In this document: in pieces, positions 8,644 to 15,483 of the stretch
Position numbering within the stretch: position 1 is the stretch's first letter
Layout: each line of letters begins with the position of its first letter
Assembly (NCBI GenBank): GCA_013697785.1
Contig: JACCWE010000119.1
Span: 1-64,000, forward strand
From: Gemmatimonadaceae bacterium
GTDB lineage: Bacteria; Gemmatimonadota; Gemmatimonadetes; Gemmatimonadales; Gemmatimonadaceae
Length of the DNA: 64,000 nucleotides
Direction: 5' to 3'
The notes under the pieces: generated by a model
The model's input: only the letters and a program-made list of their open reading frames with translations
The model's database searches: none
Told to the model about the DNA's origin: nothing
Translations under genes and position numbers: made by a program

Positions 8644-10050
8644 GTGTGGCGGCGGGATAAGTTAGCCTTCTTCCCCCCCAGGAAACGCCCGATCGCTGCC
8701 ACGCATCGCTATCCAGACGGCAACGTCTTCTACCGGAAGCTGACCCGCGACTTCCCCGAGATCGTTCGGGGCGAAGGGTGCTACGTGTGGGATGAAGCCG
8801 GCCGTCGATATCTCGATGGATGCGGCGGAGCCTTCGTCGCGAACATCGGGCACGGTGTGCGCGAGATCGCGGTCGCGATGTCCAAGCAGGCATCGCGCAT
8901 TGCCTACGTGAACGGAACGGCGTTCACGAGCGAGCCGGTGGAGGAGCTCGCGCGGGAGCTCGCCGCGCTGGCCCCCGGCGATCTCGAGCACATCTATTTC
9001 CTCTCGAGCGGGTCGGAGGCGGTCGAGGCCGCGCTCAAGCTCGCCCGGCAGTACTGGGTGGAGAGCGGCAGGCCGGAGAAGGAGGCGATCATCTCGCTCG
9101 CCCCGGGCTACCACGGCAACACGCTACTCGCGCTTTCCGCATCCGCGCGGCCGCATTACGCGACGTACTTCCGCGAGTGGATCGTCGACGTGCATCGGGT
9201 GCCGGCGCCGCTCGCGTATCGGTGCGAGTGCCGCGGACTCGATGTCTCGTGCGCGATCTGCTCGGGCACGGCGCTCGAGGCGAAGATCCTCGAACTAGGC
9301 GCCGATCGCGTTGCGGCATTCATCGCCGAGCCGGTGGGCGGGTCATCGACGGGCGCGTCGGTGCCGCGCGACGACTACTGGCGCACGATTCGAGCGATCT
9401 GCGACCGGCACGACGTGCTCTTCGTGGCCGACGAGGTTGCGTGCGGTGCAGGGCGAACGGGGACGTGGTCCGCGCTCGAGCCGTACGGCGTAACGCCCGA
9501 CCTCATGACGATGGGAAAGGGGATCGCTGGAGGCTACGTGCCCCTCTCCGCGGTCGCGGCGCCGCGTCGCATCGTCGACGTTCTCGCGCGCGGCTCCGGA
9601 TCGCTGATGCACGCGCAGACATTCTCGCATCACCCCGTGCTCTGCGCTGCGGGGCTCGCGACGGTGCGCTATCTGCGCGACCATGCGTTGGTCGCACGCG
9701 CGGCGGAGATGGGGCGCGTGCTCCACGACAAGCTCGCGGCGCTCCTCGAGCTGCCACACGTGGGCGATGTGCGCGGACGCGGTATGATCGCCGGAATCGA
9801 GCTCGTGCTCGATCGCGAGACTCGCACACCCTTTCCGAGGAGCGCAAAGGTGGCCGAGCGATTCACGGAAGCGGCGCAGCGCGCGGGGCTCGTGGTGTGG
9901 CCGAACACCGGCCACGTGAACGGCGTCGACGGCGACATCCTCATGCTCGCGCCGCCCTTCGTGATCGAGCCCGTACAGATCGACGAGCTGGTGACACTGT
10001 TCCGCACTGCATACGACGATTCGGTCGCCGGCGCCCTGGCGAGGACATGA
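8644..10050 (+). CDS. Class-III PLP aminotransferase (omega-amino acid transaminase type), operon gene 1
   Basis: 468 residues of fold-type I aminotransferase: small-domain start (YPDGNVFYRKL...GEGCYVWDEAGRRYLDGCGG), the cofactor phosphate loop SSGSEAVEAALKLAR, the GYHGN segment, the Asp that binds the pyridine nitrogen (FVADEVACGAGRTG) and the Schiff-base lysine in MTMGKGIAGGY. It transfers the amino group of an omega- or beta-amino acid to a 2-oxoacid. A Cys-rich insert (YRCECRGLDVSCAICSG) sits where the two related enzymes in this window have similar inserts. The start is a GTG with no clear ribosome site; homology really begins near residue 20, so the true start may differ slightly. Its stop overlaps the next ATG by four bases. 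Confidence 0.9.
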   Translation: MWRRDKLAFFPPRKRPIAATHRYPDGNVFYRKLTRDFPEIVRGEGCYVWDEAGRRYLDGCGGAFVANIGHGVREIAVAMSKQASRIAYVNGTAFTSEPVEELARELAALAPGDLEHIYFLSSGSEAVEAALKLARQYWVESGRPEKEAIISLAPGYHGNTLLALSASARPHYATYFREWIVDVHRVPAPLAYRCECRGLDVSCAICSGTALEAKILELGADRVAAFIAEPVGGSSTGASVPRDDYWRTIRAICDRHDVLFVADEVACGAGRTGTWSALEPYGVTPDLMTMGKGIAGGYVPLSAVAAPRRIVDVLARGSGSLMHAQTFSHHPVLCAAGLATVRYLRDHALVARAAEMGRVLHDKLAALLELPHVGDVRGRGMIAGIELVLDRETRTPFPRSAKVAERFTEAAQRAGLVVWPNTGHVNGVDGDILMLAPPFVIEPVQIDELVTLFRTAYDDSVAGALART

Positions 10051-11657
10051 TTCCCACTCCGAGCGATATGACCGCAGCGACACTGCCGAAGATCACGTAC
10101 ACCTCGACCAACGTCGACCTCGAGCAATTCCACGCGCTGTTCGACGAGGCGCTCGTGCGCGTGCGTGGAGCGAGCGGCAAGCAGTACCCGATGTACATCG
10201 ACGGCAAGGCGGTGACGACGACCGCGGAGCAAATCGTCGACATATCGCCGATCGATACCACGCAAGTGCTCGGGAGCTTCCACACCGCGCGCCCGGAGCA
10301 GATCGATCTCGCAGTGAAGGCTGCGCGCGCCGCGGCGAAGGGTTGGGCGGCGCGCAGCGCGGCGGAGCGCATAGCTCCGCTCCGCCGCGCCGCCGAGCTG
10401 ATTCGCGAGCGCAAGTTCGAGCTCGCGGCGATCATGAGCATAGAGGTAGGGAAGAGCAGGCTCGAGGCAATGGGCGACGCCGAGGAATCGGCGGATCTCA
10501 TCGACTATTACTGCCAGCAGCTCCAGGATGCGCACGGCTTCGTTCGTGAGATGGCGCGCATGACGCCGATCGAGCGCAACATCGACGTGCTCCGACCCTT
10601 CGGCGTTTTCGCGTGCATCGCGCCATTCAACTTCCCGCTCGCGCTCGCGGCGGGAATGTCGTCCGCTGCGCTCGTCGCGGGCAACACGATCGTCTACAAG
10701 CCCGCGGAAGAGGCGCCGTGGACGGGGCACAAGCTCTACGAGATCTACCGCGACGCCGGAATTCCCGCCGGGGTGTTCAATCTCATCCAGGGACACGGGC
10801 ATCTCATCGGCGATGCGATCTGGCGCCATCCCGGAATCGATGGCGTCGTCTTCACCGGCTCGAAGGAGGTCGGGATGCGCATCTTCGCGGAGTTCAGCGC
10901 GAAGTGGGCGCGCCCCTGCCTCCTCGAGCTCGGCGGAAAGAACGCCGCGATCGTGATGGACAGCGCCGACATCGACATGGCGGCCGAGGGAGTGATGAAG
11001 TCGGCGTTCGGCTTGCAGAACCAGAAGTGCTCGGCGACGTCGCGTGTGTACGTGCACAAGTCGGTGGCGAAGGAATTCACCGATGCGCTGATCGCGAAGA
11101 CGGAGAAGCTCGTGATTGGCGATCCCTCGGAGCGCGACGTGTATTTCGGGCCCGTGATCAACGAGCAGTCGGTGCTTCGCTACGAGAAGGCGGTGGCGCA
11201 GGCGAAGGGCGAAGGGAAGGTTCTCGCCGGGGGCACACGCCTCACTCGCGGAGCGCAGGCGAGGGGGCACTATGTTTCCCCTGCGATCGTGACGGCTCCA
11301 CTCGAAAGCTCGCTGTTCCGCACCGAGCTGTTCGCGCCGCTGCTCGTGATCGGCGAGGTCGGATCGTTCGAGGAGGCGATCGCCGAGAGCAACAAGACGG
11401 AGTACGGGCTCACGGCGGGGATCTACAGCGGCAGCGATGAGGAGGTCGCGCGCTTCTTCGATGAGATCGAGGCGGGAGTGTGCTACGCCAACAAACGCAC
11501 CGGCGCCACGACTGGCGCGTGGCCCGGAGCGCAGGCGTTCACGGGGTGGAAGGGCTCGGGGACATCCGGGAAAGGCGGATGCGGCCCGTACTACGTAATG
11601 CAGTTCATGCGCGAGCAGAGTCGCACGACCATACACGCACCGGATAAAAATTCATGA
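10047..11657 (+). CDS. NAD(P)-dependent aldehyde dehydrogenase (glutamate-semialdehyde/P5C dehydrogenase-like), operon gene 2
   Basis: 536 residues of the aldehyde dehydrogenase superfamily. Visible are the N-terminal fold (YIDGKAVTTTAEQIVDISP), the coenzyme-binding segment IAPFNFPLAL, the FTGSKEVGMRI Rossmann turn, the catalytic Glu in LELGGKNAAIV, the catalytic Cys in NQKCSATSRVYV, and a C-terminal GWKGSGTSGKGG typical of the 1-pyrroline-5-carboxylate dehydrogenase (PruA/RocA) branch. It should oxidise a semialdehyde made by the flanking transaminases to the acid. The ATG at 10047 has GAGG just upstream and is coupled by a four-base overlap; an in-frame ATG at 10068 is the alternative. Confidence 0.92.
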   Translation: MIPTPSDMTAATLPKITYTSTNVDLEQFHALFDEALVRVRGASGKQYPMYIDGKAVTTTAEQIVDISPIDTTQVLGSFHTARPEQIDLAVKAARAAAKGWAARSAAERIAPLRRAAELIRERKFELAAIMSIEVGKSRLEAMGDAEESADLIDYYCQQLQDAHGFVREMARMTPIERNIDVLRPFGVFACIAPFNFPLALAAGMSSAALVAGNTIVYKPAEEAPWTGHKLYEIYRDAGIPAGVFNLIQGHGHLIGDAIWRHPGIDGVVFTGSKEVGMRIFAEFSAKWARPCLLELGGKNAAIVMDSADIDMAAEGVMKSAFGLQNQKCSATSRVYVHKSVAKEFTDALIAKTEKLVIGDPSERDVYFGPVINEQSVLRYEKAVAQAKGEGKVLAGGTRLTRGAQARGHYVSPAIVTAPLESSLFRTELFAPLLVIGEVGSFEEAIAESNKTEYGLTAGIYSGSDEEVARFFDEIEAGVCYANKRTGATTGAWPGAQAFTGWKGSGTSGKGGCGPYYVMQFMREQSRTTIHAPDKNS

Positions 11658-13015
11658 CCGCCACCGTTCGCCCCACCAGCGCGCCCTCCGTGACGCGGAA
11701 CTACCCGCACATCGTTACTCCCGTGCCCGGCCCGAATGCGCGCCGTATCGTCGAGCAGGATGAGGCGTTCGCCTCGCCGTGCTACATCAAGGAGTATCCG
11801 CTCGTCATCGCACGTGGCGAGAAGGCGATGGTGGAGGATGTCGATGGAAATCGCTTCCTCGACTTCATGGCGGGGATCGCGGTCGCTTCTACGGGCTACG
11901 GTCATCCGACGGTCATCTCGGCGATCAAGGCGCAGGCGGACAGGTTTCTGCACATCTGCGGATCGGATTTCTATTTCGAGGGGCTCGCGACGCTGTTCGA
12001 GCGGCTCGCGAAGCTCGCGCCCGGCCCGAGCAGGAAGCGCGTGTTCCTCTCCAACTCCGGTGCGGAGGCGGTGGACGGGGCGATCAAGCTCGCGCGCAAC
12101 TCGACGCGTCGCGCGGGGCTGATCGCGTTCAAGGGTGCATTTCACGGGCGCACGTACGGCGCGATGAGTCTCACCTCGAGCAAGGTGAAGCAGCACGCGG
12201 GCTTCGGTCCGCTGCTCTCCGAGGTCTATCACGTGCAGTACGCGAACCCCTACCGCTGCGAATGCGGTGAGGCGCACTCGGACTGCCACATCCACAGCAT
12301 CGGTGCGATCGAGGAGTTGTTCGCGCGCCAGGTCGACCCGCGCGATGTCGCGGCGATCTTCGTCGAGCCGATTCAGGGTGAGGGCGGATACATCGTGCCG
12401 CCGCCGCAATTTCTTCCGGCGCTGCGCGCATTGTGCGACAAGCACGGAATTCTGCTCGTGTGCGACGAGATCCAGTGCGGCGTCGGTCGCACCGGGAAGA
12501 TGTGGGCGACGGAGTTCGCCGGCATCGAGCCCGACATCCTGCTCACCGCGAAGGGGCTCGCCTCCGGCATGCCGCTCGGCGCCATCATCGCGAAGGAATC
12601 CATCACGAAGTGGGAGAGCGGTGCGCACGGCTCGACGTTTGGAGGAAATCCGGTGGCGGTCGCCGCGGCGATGGCCACGCTCGATGTCATCGAGCAGGAG
12701 TTGATGCCGAAGGTTCCAGCGCTCGGCGAGAAGCTGATCGGCGCGATGCGCGATCTGCAGAAGAAGCATCCGTCGATCGGGGATGTGCGCGGTATGGGGC
12801 TCATGATAGGCGTCGAGTTCGTGAAGGATCGCGCGACGCGCGAGCCGGCGCCGGAGCTCGCGCGCGCGCTGGTCGAGAAGGCGTTCGAGGATGGGTTGCT
12901 GCTTCTTACGTGCGGCAAGAGCACGCTGCGCCTGGCGCCGCCGCTCGTGATCGATGAGCAGGACATCGACATCGCGGTTGCGATCATCGATCGCGCGCTG
13001 ACGTCGCTGACGTGA
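11654..13015 (+). CDS. Class-III PLP aminotransferase (4-aminobutyrate/acetylornithine type), operon gene 3
   Basis: 453 residues. It has GIAVASTGYGHP near the active-site entrance, phosphate loop SNSGAEAVDGAIKLAR, FKGAFHGRTYGAMSLT, VEPIQGEGGYIVPP, the cofactor-binding Asp in LLVCDEIQCGVGRTG, and the Schiff-base lysine in LLTAKGLASGMPLGA. These are hallmarks of the GabT/ArgD group. Like gene 1 it has a Cys/His insert (YRCECGEAHSDCHIHS). Sequence does not fix the substrate; placement after a semialdehyde dehydrogenase and before a CoA-transferase suggests an omega-amino acid. It overlaps both neighbours by four bases (ATGA at 11654, GTGA at 13012). Confidence 0.92.
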   Translation: MTATVRPTSAPSVTRNYPHIVTPVPGPNARRIVEQDEAFASPCYIKEYPLVIARGEKAMVEDVDGNRFLDFMAGIAVASTGYGHPTVISAIKAQADRFLHICGSDFYFEGLATLFERLAKLAPGPSRKRVFLSNSGAEAVDGAIKLARNSTRRAGLIAFKGAFHGRTYGAMSLTSSKVKQHAGFGPLLSEVYHVQYANPYRCECGEAHSDCHIHSIGAIEELFARQVDPRDVAAIFVEPIQGEGGYIVPPPQFLPALRALCDKHGILLVCDEIQCGVGRTGKMWATEFAGIEPDILLTAKGLASGMPLGAIIAKESITKWESGAHGSTFGGNPVAVAAAMATLDVIEQELMPKVPALGEKLIGAMRDLQKKHPSIGDVRGMGLMIGVEFVKDRATREPAPELARALVEKAFEDGLLLLTCGKSTLRLAPPLVIDEQDIDIAVAIIDRALTSLT

Positions 13016-13953
13016 CCGGGGCGGCGCCGGTGGCGTCGGGGATGCCGAAGGCGTCGAAGGTCGTCTCGATGCGCGATGCGATAGCGCGCTTCGTGCACGA
13101 CGGTGACACGGTCGTCATCGAGGGCTTCACGCATCTGATCTGTTTCGCGGCGGGGCACGAGATCATCCGGCAGAAGCGCCGCGACCTCGTGCTCTGCCGG
13201 CTCACCCCCGACCTCATCATCGACCAGTTGCTCGCGGCCGGGTGCGCGCGCAAGCTCGTGTTCTCGTGGGCGGGAAATCCCGGTGTCGGTTCACTGCACG
13301 CATTTCGGCGCGCGGTTGAGGCGGGCAATCCACCGCTCGAGATCGAGGAGTATTCGCACTTCGGCATGGTCGCGCGCTTCAGTGCGGGTGCCGCGCACCT
13401 CCCCTTCTGGCCGCTGCGCGACTACAAGGGCACGGACCTTCCCGATTCGAATCCGCGCATCGCGCAGGTGACGTGTCCGTACACGGGCGAACAGCTCGCC
13501 GCTGTCCCGGCGCTCAATCCCGATGTGACCATCGTGCACGCGCAGCGCGCGGACGCCGAGGGGAACACGCAGATCTGGGGGCTGCTCGGCGTGCAGAAGG
13601 AGGCAGCATTCGCGTCGAAGCATGTCATTGTCGTAGTCGAGGAGCTCGTCGACACGAGCGTCGTGCGCGCGGATCCGAATCGAACGCTGATTCCGGGAAT
13701 GATCGTGGACGCGGTCGTGGTCGAGCCATGGGGTGCGCATCCGTCATACGCGCAGGGACACTACGATCGGGACAACGACTTCTACGTCGCATGGGAGAAC
13801 ATCTCGCGCGACGAGGGGTCGCTGCAGGCGTATCTGGAGACGTATGTGATGAGTGTGGAAGATCGCGCCGGGTATCTCGCGCTCCATCCCGGGCTCACCG
13901 ATCGGCTCGCAGCGCGCGCTCGGATGTGCGAGGGAGTGAACTACGGCTACTGA
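13012..13953 (+). CDS. CoA-transferase family I, subunit A (glutaconate CoA-transferase-like), operon gene 4
   Basis: 313 residues with the family-I alpha-subunit pattern: an early VSMRDAIARFVHDGDTVVIEGF segment, ...PDLIIDQLLAAGCARKLVFSWAGNPGVGSLHAFRRAVE, then DVTIVHAQRADAEGNTQIWG. It resembles the GctA-type subunits that move CoA between carboxylic acids. It works as a heteromer with the next gene, whose product carries the catalytic Glu. It starts at a GTG overlapping the preceding stop (GTGA). Its job would be to activate the acid produced by the dehydrogenase. Confidence 0.88.
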   Translation: MTGAAPVASGMPKASKVVSMRDAIARFVHDGDTVVIEGFTHLICFAAGHEIIRQKRRDLVLCRLTPDLIIDQLLAAGCARKLVFSWAGNPGVGSLHAFRRAVEAGNPPLEIEEYSHFGMVARFSAGAAHLPFWPLRDYKGTDLPDSNPRIAQVTCPYTGEQLAAVPALNPDVTIVHAQRADAEGNTQIWGLLGVQKEAAFASKHVIVVVEELVDTSVVRADPNRTLIPGMIVDAVVVEPWGAHPSYAQGHYDRDNDFYVAWENISRDEGSLQAYLETYVMSVEDRAGYLALHPGLTDRLAARARMCEGVNYGY

Positions 13954-13975
13954 GCTGAAGTATTCGGCCGAGGAG

Positions 13976-14722
13976 ATGATGACGGTGGTCGCGTCGCGCG
14001 AGCTGCGCGATGGCGAGATCGTCTTCGTCGGCATCGGGCTGCCCAATCTCGCATGCAATCTCGCGCGTGCGACGCATGCGCCCGCGCTCGTGCTCATCTA
14101 CGAGTCGGGCGCCGTAGGCGCGCTGCCGGAGCGGCTGCCGGTGTCGATTGGCGATCCATCGCTCGTCACGGGATCACTGATGGTCACGGGTATGGCGGAC
14201 ATCTTCCAGCTCTTTTTGCAGGGAGGGCGGATCGAGGTCGGCTTTCTGGGCGGGGCGCAGATCGACAAGTACGGAAACATCAACACGACGGTCGTCGGCG
14301 ACTACGCGAAGCCCAAGGTGCGGCTACCCGGGAGCGGCGGCGCGGCGGAGATCGCGACGCACGCGCAGCGGACGGTGATCATCTCGAGGCTGAGCACGCG
14401 CGCCTTTCCCGAGGCCGTGGACTACATCACGAGTCCCGGCAATCGCGGGAAGGGGAAGTCGCGGCGGGAGTGGGGGATGCCGGGCGCGGGCCCGGTGAAG
14501 GTGATCACCGATCGCGGCGTGCTGTGCGCATCAGATGTCGATGGCGAGATGGAGCTCGCGGCGCTCTATCCTGGAGTTACGACGGAGGATGTCACCTCGC
14601 GCGTGGGATGGAAGCTGCGCGTGCGCGACTCGCTCGAAGCGGTGGCGCCGCCCAGCGCGGAGGAGCTGCGGCTGCTGCGCGAAGTGCTCGATCCCGGGAA
14701 GCTGTATCTCAAGGGTAGCTGA
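13976..14722 (+). CDS. CoA-transferase family I, subunit B (glutaconate CoA-transferase-like), operon gene 5
   Basis: At least 248 residues. The YESGAVGALPERLP segment contains the Glu that forms the acyl-glutamate/CoA-thioester intermediate in this family (family knowledge). GFLGGAQIDKYGNINTTVVGDY is the usual glycine-rich loop. The first in-frame ATG is 13976, but family-like sequence (KYSAEEMMTVVASRELRDGE) clearly extends upstream of it in an open frame. No ATG, GTG or TTG is available there; CTG at 13955, two bases after the subunit A stop, is the best candidate. The coordinates given are therefore a minimum. Confidence 0.88.
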   Translation: MMTVVASRELRDGEIVFVGIGLPNLACNLARATHAPALVLIYESGAVGALPERLPVSIGDPSLVTGSLMVTGMADIFQLFLQGGRIEVGFLGGAQIDKYGNINTTVVGDYAKPKVRLPGSGGAAEIATHAQRTVIISRLSTRAFPEAVDYITSPGNRGKGKSRREWGMPGAGPVKVITDRGVLCASDVDGEMELAALYPGVTTEDVTSRVGWKLRVRDSLEAVAPPSAEELRLLREVLDPGKLYLKGS

Positions 14723-15463
14723 GTGGCCACAGGTGCGGTGAAGAGCTATTGGCGCGCGAGCCGTGCTCCGCGCTACAGCTTCACCTTCGCGCTCCCGCTG
14801 CTCGCGCTCTACGAGCTGCTCGCTGCGATTCTTCCGCCGGGTGAGACGCACGGGGTTCGGAACGGAGCTGATGTCCTTCTCAAGTCGCTGTTCTACGCGG
14901 CGCTCGGACGGTGGGGACCCCTGGCGTTCGGGGTCGTGCTCGTCGGATTCTTCCTGTGGGGCGCAATTCGCGACAAGCGGGCGAATAGTGAGCCGCTGCG
15001 AAGCTCGTTCTTCCTCTGGATGCTCGGTGAGTCGGTTGCGCTCGCGCTGGTGTTCGGCGTCGTCGTCGGCTTGATCACCGCGCGGCTGCTCGGGACGCTG
15101 CACATGCTCTCGCTCGCACCGATGGAGCAGCTCGACACGACGACGAAGCTCATGGTCTCGCTCGGCGCAGGATTGTATGAGGAGCTGCTCTTTCGCGTGA
15201 TTCTCGTGAGCGGCCTCGCGACGTTCGGCCGCGTGGTGTGCGGAATGACGCCGCGCATCGCGGGCGCGTTCGCGGTGGTGCTGGGTGCCGTGATCTTCTC
15301 GGCCTTTCACTACGTTGGCGCCTACGGCGACGTGTTCACCGTGCAGTCGTTCACTTTTCGCATGATCGCCGGTCTGTTCTTCAGTGCGCTGTACCTGCTT
15401 CGCGGCTTCGGCATCGTGGCGTGGACGCACGCACTGTACGATGTCTTTCTGCTCTTCGCGTAA
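14723..15463 (+). CDS. CPBP-family intramembrane glutamic protease (Abi/Rce1-like)
   Basis: 246 residues with about six to seven membrane segments. The active-site motifs are all present in the C-terminal half: EELLFRVIL (motif 1 Glu-Glu and Arg), FSAFHYVGAYGD (motif 2 His) and WTHALYDVFLL (motif 3 His). CPBP proteases work inside the inner membrane; bacterial substrates are mostly unknown. The GTG start follows the CoA-transferase stop with no gap, so it is probably translationally coupled although functionally unrelated. The following gene starts within its stop codon (TAATG). Confidence 0.9.
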   Translation: MATGAVKSYWRASRAPRYSFTFALPLLALYELLAAILPPGETHGVRNGADVLLKSLFYAALGRWGPLAFGVVLVGFFLWGAIRDKRANSEPLRSSFFLWMLGESVALALVFGVVVGLITARLLGTLHMLSLAPMEQLDTTTKLMVSLGAGLYEELLFRVILVSGLATFGRVVCGMTPRIAGAFAVVLGAVIFSAFHYVGAYGDVFTVQSFTFRMIAGLFFSALYLLRGFGIVAWTHALYDVFLLFA

Positions 15464-15471
15464 TGGCTTCC

Positions 15472-15477
15472 AAGGAG
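15472..15477 (+). promoter_or_regulatory. Shine-Dalgarno that decides the start of the propeller-PHP hydrolase
   Basis: AAGGAG sits six bases before GTG at 15484. Translation from this GTG gives a clean signal peptide. The upstream ATG at 15463 has no such site and would bury the signal behind seven extra residues. Confidence 0.75.
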
Positions 15478-15483
15478 TATCTC

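Noticed and set aside
9669-11636. 655-codon minus-strand ORF opposite the aldehyde dehydrogenase
   Set aside because: Antisense shadow of a well-supported enzyme gene with all its catalytic motifs.
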